Of a stretch of DNA of 64,000 bases, positions 12,541-24,513 are shown in pieces. The DNA comes from Sanguinoderma infundibulare (Eukaryota; Basidiomycota; Agaricomycetes; Polyporales; Polyporaceae). The DNA is taken from contig JAVLRN010000005.1 of assembly GCA_032821775.1 (NCBI GenBank), positions 1,240,001 to 1,304,000 of the forward strand, given 5' to 3'. The position numbers and the translations under genes were made by a program. The notes below the pieces were generated by a model that saw only the letters and a list, made by a program, of their open reading frames with translations, ran no database searches and was not told the origin of the DNA. Positions within the stretch are counted from its first letter, which is position 1; the number at the start of each line of letters is the position of its first letter.

Positions 12541-12788
12541 TGCGCGACTTGAACGGCCATGGAACAGTTCCGACCTCTCCCGTGTCGGCCAGCGGCCGAC
12601 CTGAGCTATCCTCTCCGCGTTCACCTCCTCGATCGAGTTTAACCGACATGGCCGATTCCCAGCAAGAGAAGTTGTCGCGATTGCACGACATTTTCCACTA
12701 CAACCGGCAGAGCACGGCCAGCAATGGCTCCTCGCAAGGACGAGCAGCGCCGTCTGGGCTTGCAACCCTGCGGTCAGGGACGAGTTGA
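12541..12788 (+). other. Candidate alternative last exon of the TOG-domain gene
   Basis: After the TAG at 12387-12389 the same frame reopens for 82 codons up to 12788. A GTGCGT donor at 12376 and a CATCAG acceptor ending at 12540 would join the frames exactly (A + TG makes ATG) and skip the stop. The added tail is Ser/Pro-rich and then has a short amphipathic helix (QQEKLSRLHDIFHYN). Whether it is used is inference only. Confidence 0.35.
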
Positions 12789-12789
12789 T

Positions 12790-13092
12790 GACGATGGGGT
12801 CTGGAGGGTGCTGTTGCTTTCGAGATATTTTCACATTTGCATCTGTATACCAATCATCACCTCGGTTTCGTACAGTAGACAGAGATAATAGGTGTAATCA
12901 TGATCTGCGTCGAGTCTTGCGCCCCAAGCGTCGGCGACTGGGCGTTGGGGACGTGGGCGCGTGACGGATTGAGAGCGCAAGCGCCGTGGAATGGCCGTCT
13001 GCGTCGACGTCACTCGCCCGACCTTGGCGCGGCCACGACCCCAACCGTCCTGTGTTTTCTCTTTGACGACCTTACGACATCTCGCTCTCTCC
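12790..13092. other. Intergenic spacer ahead of the acyltransferase
   Basis: About 300 bp between the two tandem plus-strand genes. It should hold the terminator of the first and the promoter of the second. I see a CT-rich stretch directly before the ATG at 13093 and no other element. Confidence 0.35.
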
Positions 13093-15940
13093 ATGGCCGC
13101 TGTAAAACACTCCCAGAACTCGGACTTCGTGTATGATGCTGCGCTTGTCTTCTGGAGGGTCGTCACCAACATCTTCTTCCGGGAGGTTCGGCCGCGGAGC
13201 GCATTCAACATTCCCCGCGAGGGTCCGGTGATCTTTGTTGCTGCACCCCACAATAACCAAGTGCGTCGCAGGTCCACCCTTTGTGTTACGCTGACGTGAA
13301 CGTCGCGCTCGCAGTTCCTCGACCCTTTGTTGCTGTACCAAGAGGTCCGCCGTGAAACGGGCCGGCATGTGCGGTCACTCATCGCGGCCAAGAGCATGAC
13401 GAGGAGATTTGTGGGGTTTTTCGCAGGGATGATGGCCAGCAGTGAGTGTTCTGTCATAGCATGTATCGAGCATGCATTAAACCGAAACGTCAAGTTCCTG
13501 TCGTACGAGCCGCCGACGATGCCAAGACCGGAACGGGTGAACTCACCATCTCGGAAGAAGAGCCCACGCTCATCATCGGCCATGGCACCAAGTTCACCTC
13601 TGAGTTCACCCCGCGGATGCAAATCATGCTGCCCAAGTCCATGGGCTCAGTCGTTGCGGAAGTGTCGGAGATCCTGTCGGACACACAGCTCAGGATTCGG
13701 AAGGAGTTCTCGGGGACGGCGAAGTTGCGCGAGAAAATTAAGGATATCCAGGCTGCCGGCCAGCAAGGGTTCAGCTACAAGCGGCTTCCATTCGTGGACC
13801 AACAAGAGATGTATCAGTACGTGTACCAGTGTCTTACGGATGGTGGGGCCATCTGTATTTTCCCTGAAGGTCTGTCCGCGCAAGCACCTCCATGCTGTCT
13901 GCAGCCAACTAACATACATACAGGCGGTAGTCATGACCGAACGGACCTCCTTCCCCTTAAAGCCGGTGTCTCCATGATGGCATTGGGAGCAATGGCAAAC
14001 AATCCTGAACTGAAGGTTAAGCTGGTGCCTGTCGGTCTGTCGTATTTCCATGCACACCGCTTCCGGTCCCGCGCGGTCATCGAGTTTGGGTCCCCGCTTG
14101 ATGTGCCCTTGGAGTTCGTGGAGATGTTCAAGCAGGGCGGCACGAAGAAGAGGGAAGCGGTCGGCAAGTTTCTCGACGTCATCTATGATGCCCTCAAAAC
14201 CGTTACCTTGAGGGCTCCTGACTATGATACTCTCATGGTGGGCGTTGCGCTTCGCTCTCCTGTAACATTTCTGAGCTTGTACCCGTACAGCTCATCCAAG
14301 CGGGACGACGGCTGTACAAAACCCCAGGCCAACATTTGACGCTAAGCCAAGTTGTTGAGCTCAACAAACGCTTTCTGCAAGGATACCTCCACTTCAAGGA
14401 CGAACCCAAAGTGCAAAAACTCCGACACGATGTGTTGAGGTACAATCGTCTTCTCCGAGACCTTGGACTGCGTGACCATCAGGTATTTCAGTTGAATAAG
14501 GTTACATCAACGGCTCCTCTGACATGTTGTGGCAGGTGCCCCGTGCGCAGAAGGCTGGATGGAAGACGTTCGGTCTCCTGACATACCGCCTGGGCTTGCT
14601 GGCAGTCTGGACCGTCCTGGCTCTACCTGGCGTCATCCTGAATGGCCCAATCTTTGTCACTGCTTCCATTATTTCCCGTAAAAAGGCCAAAGGTAAAGTA
14701 GTTCCCAAATCTCCTTCCTGTGCCGCGAAGTCGCTCAACTTCTCATTAACCGCTAACAGAGGCTCTCGCTGCTTCTGAGGTCAAGATCGCCGGACGTGAT
14801 GTCTTGGCCACTTGGAAGATTCTCGTTGCTCTCGGAGTCACGCCCGTACTCTACGCCTTTTACGCCGTGGTCGCAACAATTGTGGCGGTCAAGGCTGGCG
14901 CTCCGCTGAAGTGGCGGATCTGGACGCCGTTCCTTGTTCTCATGGTCCTACCAATCCTCGCCTACTCGGCTCTCAAGTTCGGTGAAGCCGGAATGGACGT
15001 CCTAAAGTGAGTCCAGGCTGACTGAGGTCTGTTGTCGAGACTCACGAGCGATCCCATGGTAGGTCTCTGAGGCCGCTCGTCATTGCATTAATACCCGGGC
15101 AGCAACGATCGCTTGAGAGGCTCAAGCGGATGAGGCGGGAAGTCTCAAACGAGCTTGTGGAGACGATCAACGAATTTGGGCCCAAGATGTTCGAAGATTT
15201 CGACGAGGTTCGTTTTACCTGTCTCTGTAGGTGTATGCACGATGATCTAACATCTCTCATAGTGGCGTATTCTTGTCCCGTCTGCAACCGCGCCCCCTTC
15301 GAGCGGGCAGCCCGGCATCTGGCGGCGCAAGAGCGCTACCGGCGGCGTCGATGCGCAAGGAAATCTTCTCGTTCACCCTATGGTCAGTGCCGCCTTGGTT
15401 GAAATCTATCGTGCGCTTCTTTCTCAATTCCTCATCATACTTCTCGTCTAGACCTGGCTTGACGAACGCCTGTTCGGCTGGAGCCGGAGCGCGACGCGCG
15501 GGACAAGCGCGTGGGCAGGCACGCGAAGCCACGATATCAGCCGTGTGGCTACGCCAGACGTGTCGGACGAGGAGGACGCGCCGGACTACGATGACTTCAT
15601 CGTCCCTTCTGGCGACAGTCACTCGCTCGCCACCCGCCCGCGGTCCCAGCGCAGTTCGTACGCCGACCTTCACCGCCTGCGAACGTCAGGGACGAACATC
15701 GCTGGTCTCGGGAATGGTCTAAGCCCTCTCTCCCCCACGATGGCAGCGTCGACAGGTGAGAAGCACACCGACACAGACGGGCTGCACTTCCGTGGGCCAA
15801 CGCGGGCGAGGAAGCCGAGCCTGTCGGACGGCGTCCCTGTGGAGGTCATTGGTGGTGTTGATAGGGACGAGTCCTTCAAAGATGCGACGAAGGATCTGAA
15901 TGAAGAAATGGACAAGCGGCGGGTAAAGCAATCATCGTAG
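13093..15940 (+). CDS. SCT1: Glycerol-3-phosphate/dihydroxyacetone-phosphate O-acyltransferase, Sct1/Gpt2 type
   Basis: ER membrane enzyme making the first acyl transfer of glycerolipid synthesis, acylating sn-1 of glycerol-3-phosphate or DHAP. Exon 1 is 13093-13260; the next starts at 13315, so the catalytic block HNNQFLDP is built across that intron. Later motifs follow in family order: the glycine/acid motif [20 protein letters not shown] (split by an intron near 13870-13923) and the fourth block LVPVGLSYFHAHRFRS. A cluster of hydrophobic segments lies downstream (about 14540-15000: LLAVWTVLALPGVILNG, LVALGVTPVLYAFYAVVAT, FLVLMVLPILAYSAL), as expected for an integral ER protein. The tail (about 15540-15940) is acidic and Ser-rich, like the regulatory phosphorylated tail of yeast Sct1. 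Ten or so short introns. The start ATG (tccATGGCC) follows a CT-rich tract. Confidence 0.92.
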
Positions 15941-16250
15941 GATACGATGTGCCGAGGACCCTTTTTTATTTGGACTTCCGACCCCCACTCCTTGGACGCT
16001 CTACTCACTCTGCTACATTACTCTTCGGGTACCAGCCTCCTCTTACATTAACCTGGGCTATCTCGTGTTTTCGTGTGCTCCTTATGTACTCGCGCGGGGA
16101 ACAGTGCCACTGTCGATTCTTGAATCTTCAAACCATTATCATGTCCTTGTGCCGATGACTGTTGTTGATACAACCAAAAAAGCGAAAGGACCGGCAGCAC
16201 GCATGCGATACAACAGATGACAGCATATACACGTGATCTAACAGGCAGTT

Positions 16251-18323
16251 TTACATCAAATCTTGCCGGGGCGTGCCAGCCGTGAGGATCTCAACGCCCG
16301 TCTCGGTGATGCTGAAATCGAAAAAAAAAAAATGAACAAGTGCACCTAGGTTGTGAAAACACGGAACAGGACTGACAGGAGGGTCTCCTCAAATTGCGCG
16401 CTGCGCTTGCCGTCGATCGTCGTCGACGTCCAGTCGTCCGGCCAGTGCTCCAGATCCCAGTGGCCAAGGTTGATCATCTGTCATGTGCCGATAGGACGAG
16501 TCAGTCGATGTGCATTTCGGGCTGGCCGAGGGAACATAGACGTGTTCGGAATCTCAGACGTACGGGTTCGATCGTGAAGGTCATGCCGGGCTTCATGGTG
16601 CCGACGGCCTTGTTCTTGGCGTAATGGGGCACGTTGGGCGCGGTGTGGAAGAGGTCGTTGATGCCGTGGCCGCAATAGGTTCGGACGACCGAGCACCCGT
16701 TCTGGCGCGCGATCGGCTCGCTGGGAGTTCGAGTCATACGTCAGCACCATGTTGCGTGGGGGAGCATGATGGGACAGGCGGCCTCACATGGTCTTTCCGA
16801 GATCGCGGAAGAGGGCACCGGGCTTGCAGAGCTTGATGGACTCGTCGAGGCACTTGCGCGCGGTACTCATGAGTCGCTTCGAGTCCTCGTCGACTCGGCC
16901 GACGGGGTAGGTCTCGTTGAGGTCGCCGTGGAACCCTGTGAGGTACAAGGTGGGTCAATCGTGTCCTTCCGGCGCACTACTAACGTTGCTGAGACTCACC
17001 GTCTTTGTAGAGCGAAATATCTGATTTTGAGCAAGGTCGACGTCAGGACTTCCTCCTCCTGCATGAGGGCAATCTAATAGAGTGAAAGGACGTACCAATG
17101 TTGATGATATCGCCCTCCTGCAGTTTTCGCTGGTCGGGTATGCCGTGACAAATGACCTCGTTGATTGAGCTGCGGATGAGCGTGTCCATGATGGTGTCAG
17201 CACCATCACGGCGACCAGAGCGAGAGGGACGTACGTGCACACGGATTTGGGAAAACGACGGTAGCCGAGTGGGGACGGGTATGCGTCGCGCTTTATCGTC
17301 TCCTTGTGCACGATCGCGTCGATCGCGTCAGTCGTAATGCCCGGGCGAATGGCGGCGGCAGCGATGTCGAGTATTTCTCGACCCAACTAGATGACGGTTG
17401 GGGCGGTGCGCAGGGGATGGAGGCAACGGAGAGCAAGGAAGCAAAGCAAAGCGTAACCATGGTCAGAAGGCTATTGGCAACACGGCTGACGCGGGGCGCT
17501 TGAGAGCGGAACGTCGCGGAGGGGAGCAGAGGGGGACTCACTCTGCAAACGTTGCGCATCTTGTCTTGCTCCTCGGGGGAGAGTATCCGGGGCGGGTGTC
17601 CTAGCCTTCTGTTCTCGGAAGTGGGGATGCCTGGATGTGGGGGAGAGACGGAAGGGGTGAGTGAGGATGGACTCACATGGCACGGGGAATAGCATAAAGG
17701 ATACGCCTCATCGTACCATCCTCTGCGTAGTCTGGTCGGGGGATATGTGCAGGCACTTCTCGTTTGAGAGAAAGAGGGTAGACGGGGCGCAGGGGACCAG
17801 TGAACTTGAAGTTGCCGAAGGGGTTGAAGGTGCCATCTGGAAAGCGACGGCGGAACCCAGTTAAGATTGCATTACTTGCAGAACATGAAATTGATGTGGG
17901 ATAGGCGACTTTAAAAGATCGAAGCACCTTTGTTTATGTTGGGATCGTCTAGCAAAGGCTGCTTGGGGGTGGCGATGTCATGAATAATTTTGTGCGCTTT
18001 CTACACGCGTTGGGTAGGGGAGACGACGATCAGAGGAGGATGTGGGCATGCATGATCGCAGTGAAGGCCATACCCCTGGTAGCTGTTAGCTATAAGGGAT
18101 CACAAGATGCAGCCCGGACGTACAGTTTGCCTTGAAACACTCCTGCGAACAGAAGAAAGAGCCTTTGATGCCGAGCCTAGTGGGACGAGTAACGATGAGA
18201 ACAGACCGCAGGAAAGAAGCAGACGACAGACTTGTTGCATGTTGGACACTCGAGACGGGATGTGGGGCGGTCGCTGATGCAGTTGGAGGACTGACAGGGG
18301 ACGTTTGGGGTCGAGTTCATCAT
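16251..18323 (-). CDS. MAP1: Methionine aminopeptidase 1 with N-terminal zinc finger
   Basis: Removes the initiator methionine from nascent chains at the ribosome. The start is the first of two adjacent ATGs at 18323; a stop lies upstream in frame. Exon 1 (18323-18232) and exon 2 (18176-18125/18124) encode the MYND-like zinc finger ([26 protein letters not shown]). Then come [20 protein letters not shown] and RPDYAEDG, and the pita-bread catalytic fold. Metal ligands are visible: Asp in DISLYKDG (21-nt exon 17000-17020), Asp in [12 protein letters not shown], His in [11 protein letters not shown], Glu in FTIEP and Glu in QFEETLL. The frame ends [19 protein letters not shown], stop at 16251-16253. 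The conserved Trp-Lys-Ala-His join between 18124 and 18000 needs a 2-nt exon at 18074-18075 (see findings). A 12-T tract on the minus strand (plus 16321-16332) lies in the last intron and serves as its polypyrimidine tract. Confidence 0.94.
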
Positions 18324-18576
18324 CGTTCTGGTCGTCGAGGCACGGGAGCAGCCTCAAGCCCAGCGCCGCTTGGGAGATCGCTGCCGGGACGCGCAAGTTG
18401 CCGGCGCGGGAGAGGGTGGCAGTGCCGGGAGATGGACTGTGGGCCGCGCACGCACAAGCCGGACTGGCAGCAGCCGCTATGCTGCCGACTGCCAACGTCG
18501 TCACAGAGGTCCCCATGATACATGTCCGTACATGCGCCTGTCATCGGGAGTTCCACACTCGGCCGTTTTGCCCCAG

Positions 18577-18585
18577 ATATATAAA
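18577..18585 (+). promoter_or_regulatory. TATA box of the FAD monooxygenase gene
   Basis: A good TATATAAAG-type match 78-86 bp upstream of the ATG at 18663, inside the 339 bp divergent spacer shared with MAP1. Position and strand fit the monooxygenase. Confidence 0.5.
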
Positions 18586-18662
18586 GCTTGACGTCGGGTC
18601 GACTGATCGCGGCCAACTCCACCCCGGGCATAAGCTAGCTCTCATCCTCCCAATATCCTCCA

Positions 18663-20152
18663 ATGTCTCTACCTCAGACTGCTCAAGTCCTCATAGTCGG
18701 TGGCGGCCCGACAGGGGTCACTCTTGCCCTCGCTCTTGAGAAGCACGGCTGTCAAGATGTTGTTGTCGTGGACGGGTCACTCTTGGGCGAGAATACCTCC
18801 CGTGCCGTCGGCATTCATGCTGCTACTTTGGAGGTACGTCAGCGACAATCATAGTTGTTTTCAAAGTCACCATGTTCTAAGTGCTAGTTTGTTTCAAGGC
18901 CCTCGAGTCTATCGGTGTCGCCGACCCCCTCATCCAGCAAGGACTTAAGATCAAGAGGACTGCCGTCTGGTCCGGCGGGTACGAAATGGAAACAGCCTAT
19001 TTCGAGCCTCTCTCCAAGTACACCAAATACAACTACGCCCTCTGTGTCCCACAACATGTCACCGAAAAGATACTCACCGAGACCGCCAAGGACCGCGCCA
19101 TCTCCGTCCTCAGGCCATTCAAGGTCGTGGGCATGAAGCCCAGCCCGGATGACAGCAAGTTTACCGACGTTATCTTCGACAACGGTCATGTCTTGCGCGC
19201 CCGAGTAGTTGTTGGCGCAGATGGTGCACGGTCGACGGTTCGCGGCGTCATCGCATCTATGCTCGAAAATGCTTGCTCACCGGACTTTTTATCCTCCTCT
19301 CTCTAGATCCGTCAGCTCGCCAACATTGGCTGGGCCGACCCTACAGGCATGGTTGATGTGAAAGACGCATTAGCCTGTATGATCATCGCAGACGTCACCG
19401 CGATCAACCCGCCCCCCTTCCGGGAAGACAGTATCAACCTCATCCTCTCTCCCGACAACGCCGTGCTCTGGCTTACCTTTCCAGGAGAGCCGTATCCCGA
19501 GAAGAACCTTCCGAAGGGGGAGACCGTCTACCGCATCGCCGTCGGCATCCCTCCCGAACGGGGCGAGCCGCCGCGCGCGCCGGGTATCGAGTACGTCCAG
19601 CAAATGCTCGACATCTGGGGCCCCAACACCGCTCTTCCCGCGGGCGCCCCGAAGGCGGAGATCACGGGTGTACTCTGGTCGAGCCGCTTCCGCACGCACT
19701 CTGCCATCGCCGACAGCTTCTTCGCCCACGTACCCGCGGAAGCTGGTGCGGAGGGCGGTCCGATCATGCTCATCGGCGACGCCGCGCACATTCACCCTCC
19801 CATGGGAGGCCAGGGCATGAACCTCGGCATCCGCGACGGCATCAAGCTCGCACCCGTCCTTGCCGAGTTTATCCGCGCGGCGTCTTCGAACGATGCGTCC
19901 AAGTCCAAGGCTGAGCTGGAGAAGCCGTTGCAGGAGTGGGCGGCCGAGCGTCGGCCAACCGCCCTGGCGGTCATTGGCTTGGTGAAGCGCATCCAAGGGC
20001 TGCTCGGGGTGCCGAACGAGAGGCGATACATGTTGGGGTTCATCCCGTACAACCCCGCTTGGATCCGAGACTCCTTCATGGGCCTGGCGATGAGGTTCGA
20101 GTTCATCCGCTCGAGCAGCGCGTACCAGGTCAGCGGGTTGGGCAACCGGTGA
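18663..20152 (+). CDS. FAD-dependent aromatic-type monooxygenase (PHBH/phenol hydroxylase-like fold)
   Basis: Flavoprotein hydroxylase of the class A family using NAD(P)H and oxygen; the substrate is unknown but usually aromatic. Exon 1 starts at 18663 and carries the Rossmann GxGxxG motif VLIVGGGPTGVTLALALEKH. Two introns follow: GTACGT at about 18834 to ...TTTCAAG before 18899, and GTTCGC at about 19239 to ...CTCTCTAG before 19307. Splicing the second one rebuilds the DG motif GADGARSTIRQLANIG. The GD motif GDAAHIHPPMGGQGMNLGI is near residue 330. The C-terminus is a short helical tail without the thioredoxin-like domain of true phenol hydroxylases, so the protein (about 450 residues) is of the shorter type. 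The third intron-free exon is long. No neighbour suggests a pathway. Confidence 0.88.
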
Positions 20153-20550
20153 AAGATAGGTCACGGTCGGTTTCGTGGCACAGTGCGTTTGTAAATGTAG
20201 GATAACCATTGTCATCTTTGCGTTGCATACCCGTCCTTGGGATGGCTGTGGATGTCGTTCACTATCGCCACCAGTACCAAGTTACCTTGCACCCCTCCAC
20301 TTAGTTACCTGAACTGGATGTATCCTAATGGAACTTGAAGCATCATTTTGCAATCATCATATTTTGTTTGCTTCAGTAACTGCCTCGAGCATTTTCGACA
20401 AAAACACAACACCCATTGACACAACACACTTGAAGACATTTCATCCAACCCCCAACTCCCCAGTCCATCCTCCAACACCCATCTTCCCCACACACCCGAC
20501 AACGAACGAACAACGGACGACGTACATCCTCCCTCCCTGAAAAAGAAGGA
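20153..20550. other. Convergent 3' spacer
   Basis: About 400 bp between the stops of the monooxygenase (+) and APC5 (-). AC-rich and low in GC near 20390-20520, with no coding signal. Expected to contain both 3' untranslated regions. Confidence 0.35.
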
Positions 20551-23500
20551 TCACCTCGACGCGAGCGCAGCACCGACATTCTCGACAACTGCCCACGTGT
20601 CCTCGACCCACGACTCCAGCACAACCGTGTGAGCCGTCTCGCGCGCCTCCAGCGCCTCCGCGTGGTCGCGCGCGGCCGCGTCCCGGCGCTCGAGCGCGCC
20701 GGCGTTGTGGAGGACGACGGAGAGGAGGAAGAGGACGTCGCAGTGGGCGGCATGCATCTCAAGCGCGCCGAAGCACCGCGCGGCGTCTTCGAGGTGGGGC
20801 ACCGCCTCTTCTAGGGCTGACGCTGTGGGACGGTTGGGATCGTGGGAAGGGTGGAGAACGAGGGGAGGGGAGGGAGGGCGCGGGGGGAGGTTGATTGTCG
20901 AGGAAGGGTGCCGCGGAAATGAGAGAGCGCAAGAGAGCGTTTGGAGCCGGGGAACGAACAGAAGGGCGGTGGGTGGCGGTGGGAGGTTGGTAGCATCGAG
21001 GCGAGGTGATGTGGAAACGACGCGTAAGCCCGGGGTCCCAACCGTTAGGAACGAAGTTCGGGTGCGCGTGTAGGTGGGCATGGGTGCGTGCATGATAGTG
21101 ATAGCAGCCAGATTCATCAGCATCGGGCGCGATAGACGGAAGGGGTAGGCGGGGCTGAACAGACGTACGGGACGAATCGCCAGCGGCGATGATGCAGCGC
21201 GCGAGGGTGAACTCGGCGAATCCCTTCTGCTCCAGGTCGTTCTCGCTCACGACCTGTATTGGGAGCATCCAGACGTGATCCGAGGCGGTCGTAGTGGCGG
21301 TTCCAATTGGGATTGGTAGAAGGGTGAAGTGCGCGTGTGGTTAGCCAACTAGACAGACGGACAAGCGCACCGCTGCGCGCGTCGAGACGTACCTGGGGCA
21401 TGACTTCGTCCATTAGGCGTTTGCACCACTTCGTCATCCCAAACTCGAGCCCGACGTCTGCGAGTAGGATGATCGCGGTGCGATACAAATTGTACCGCCC
21501 GTGGTATTCTGCATGCCACAGCGCTGTGAGGAGCTGGTCGACGGTGGCGTGGGCCTGCCCGCACAACTGCCAACAACATCATCGCATCAGCACCCCGCCC
21601 AAAATTTACCAACCGCATCTTTAGAGGAGGAAAAATGACGGACCCGCATTGTCAAAGCCTCGTGCAACGGGTCCCGTATGAGGGAACCTATCGGCATATC
21701 TGCCCATTGGTACTCTTTGGGCGAATACGCCGTTGTATTGGGCATCCGGGGCATCAGGTAATCTTTCAGTTGGCGCTGCTGTCTGCTGTCGAGATGTCAG
21801 AGTTCATTTTGGGGGTCTCATTCGATACGTCCTCATGACGAACGGAACCCACCTGCGGGACGCGCGCATAGCGAGGATGCTCCAGATCTCGAACGCCCAC
21901 AGGTTATAATCCGCGATGCTCAGCCCCCGCCAGACGTCGGGGTCGAGCAGCGACGCCACCGCCTGTTGATACTTTCCTTGACGAGCGACCTATGCAAATG
22001 GCGGAATGGCGTCAGAACCGTTTAAATCTATTCCATGTTGGTATATGGCGGCGAGACTGACGTGGTATGCGCGATTGAGGGTAACGGTCAGGCGCGTATT
22101 ATCATCTCCGCCAACTTCCGAGAAGGCCGTGATGATGTCCTCTTCTATCCTGGCTAGCTTCGTGCAACCTAATGCCACCGACAGCGACGGCGAATGCAGT
22201 GTGCGGTCAGTGTCCGTCTGTATATAGGTCAAGCCCGAAAGGAGAATGATGAAGCCGGAGGAATGGGCTGAACGTACCGAAACTGCTCCATAGCACGCTC
22301 TGCACGGCATGCTGTGCGAGCTGTTCGGACTCGACGAACTGTCCGCCCTGGACGTCGATGTAGTGGTCGTACAGCCCGATCGCTTGGATTATTCGCTCGT
22401 ACGCCAAAGTGAGGGGCTGTTGCTATTTCGATGTGGGTTGTTGTTAGCTCGTTTTAGTGATAGTGCTCATGAGGAATGGTGGCGTGGAATGCGCTCCCGA
22501 CATACATGTTGAGTGTTCATGAGCTTCTTCACGTCGGCGAGGATCTCAAGCGGGTGCATATCGGGCTGGACCTCATTGATAATTGGTCTGCGACCCCTCT
22601 CGAGTGGAGGAAGCCGATTGAGAAGGCTGGACATGTCAGAATTTCAATGGTGCTTACGCAGTAGGCATGCGGTGAGACCGCGGGCATACCTTGAACAGTG
22701 TTGCAAGGTCTTGTTATCCCCCGCTGTCCGAGATGCTGCGATCGCTTCCTCCAAAGTCTAGGGTAGCAACATATGTCAGGTTGAACATGCGAACGCAGCA
22801 ACTACGTAACTGCAAACCTTTCTACACGCCGCTAGTTCCCGTCTGAGAAAATACATCCTCGCCAGATTGAGCATTGCATGCTGGCGCAATCCCCTAGTTT
22901 GAATTCTGTCATGTTAGCGCACAGCTCAATTCGATGCTGAGCCTTAGCAGCGACCCAGTCTATGAAAAGAAAAGCGGAGGGAACCAAGAAAGAACGACGT
23001 ACGATTCACTTCCATCATGGAATTTTTGCTCGAAGAACCTCCGGAGGCCATCATTTGCGACGTTGCTATCGCTAGTGACCAAACCCTTCATGAAGCTAAC
23101 CGCAACGATGTTAGTGTACAGTGGGTCGGGCATGGATCGACTGGTGCGATCGAGAGGCTTACAGTCCGTAAGTCTCGGAGGCGGCATATTCTGTCTTGTC
23201 TAGCTTTGTTTTGAACAGATGGTAGTCTGGGATTCCAGGAACCGGGTCATTCGGCGGTAAATGCACGGAATTTGCGATGCGTTCAACATTAGCTATGCCG
23301 TTTTTGAGAATAGCATCCGGGACGAGGGCGACATACCGTTGGTTATGACATCTCGACGGATTTGTGCGTAGCCGGGTGGCGTAACAAAGCGTGGGTCGGC
23401 GTCGGACCTTACCCACGCAACGTACTCTTGGAAAAGTCGCTCAATCCCGCCTAATGAGAGTTTTGTGAAGCTAACGAAGCAGCGATGACAGAAGTAGCCA

Positions 23501-24216
23501 AATAAGGAACGACGGCTCTGTGGAGTATGGCGTTGAGTACCCTCGTGTCATGCACAGGCGTGGAAGGACACATCGGACTCGTGCGTGGACTTACAAACCG
23601 GGCAGTCTAAGGTCAATGTGGAAGCAGTCAATTATGGCACCTCCGACATCCGCGAAGGCTTCTGCGTACCTCTTCATCTTCTCTGTCGTGGAAGAGGAGG
23701 GGAAGCGCTGTCGCATGATCAACAAGAAATGACAGAAAAGGCAGTTTGAAATTCATACTCTGCATGAAGTCAGAGAGAGCGTCCGGGCTGCTGAACGCCT
23801 CCCCCTATTTGACGAAAGATAGTCAGGCAACCACGTACTTGTGACTTCACAATTCCTGAGGCACACTGACCGCATCTTCTAACCTGCGAATGAGATCCTT
23901 GGCAGGACCATCCACTCTGGGAGTAGCAGCTTGCATTATGTCGTTAAGGATCTGTTTGTATGATCTGGATGGGGTGATCTACGAGGAAATAGGTCAGATA
24001 CGACTCAAAGGAACGAGATGGAGACGGGCATACCTCAGCTACATCGCGAATCATGATTCGATGAAGTGCGAGCATGAAAGGCCCCGGAAGGACATTCTCG
24101 TCGAGCGGTTGAAAGCACAAGGCAAAGATGTAAAGTAGGAATACGTGATGGGGTCGTAAGACGTGGCTCGCCCGAGCGCATGGCGGGACGGGGTCTGGTG
24201 GCGGGGGAGGTGGCAT
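20551..24216 (-). CDS. APC5: Anaphase-promoting complex subunit 5 (TPR scaffold)
   Basis: Nuclear scaffold subunit of the APC/C ubiquitin ligase. The start at 24216 opens with a proline run and then the Apc5 N-terminal helix pair (VLRPHHVFLLYIFALCFQPL). The chain then runs through many small exons, including ITPSRSYKQILNDIMQAATP (about 23970) and PGIPDYHLFKTKL (about 23220). The C-terminal TPR block is the best match: LWHAEYHGRYNLYRTAIILL and GLEFGMTKWCKRLMDEVMPQ (about 21400-21540), then ENDLEQKGFAEFTLARCIIA and a final exon of TPR helices (AARCFGALEMHAAHCDVLFL) ending at the TGA at 20551. The gene has well over ten introns, and exon joins in the middle (21600-23900) are the least certain. 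APC5 and NOC3 share a 297 bp divergent promoter region. Confidence 0.87.
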
Positions 24217-24513
24217 CGCACTTGAGTCGAGGACGCAAAGGCTTGAGAAATTAAATCTCCTGGAATCCTGACTTGCGCGTTGGCAAAGTATTCTCTGTGC
24301 GGATTCTGTCCCAAAGACCGCAAGAGGCGAGGGTGGAAGAAGCGATGCGACTAGCCACTGCAAACCACTCACAGTCAACCTGAAGCCGTCGCGCACGGTC
24401 ACGCGGTCACATGTCACATGATCGTGCGAGAGACCTTCCCAGTTTACTCTACCACATTTTGTGCGAAGTCTCACCGTCCTCGTTAACTCTTTCCTCCCTC
24501 TCGCTTTTCAGCT

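Noticed and set aside
12831..13622. 263-codon minus-strand frame overlapping the acyltransferase 5' end
   Set aside because: Antisense shadow of the conserved acyltransferase exons; composition is Arg-rich and no domain is seen.
16321..16332. A12 run suggesting a retroposed poly(A) tail
   Set aside because: On the gene strand it is a T tract in the last MAP1 intron directly before the AG, a normal polypyrimidine tract.
19370..20215. 281-codon minus-strand frame
   Set aside because: Lies entirely opposite the long exon of the FAD monooxygenase; openness is explained by GC-rich codon usage on the real strand.
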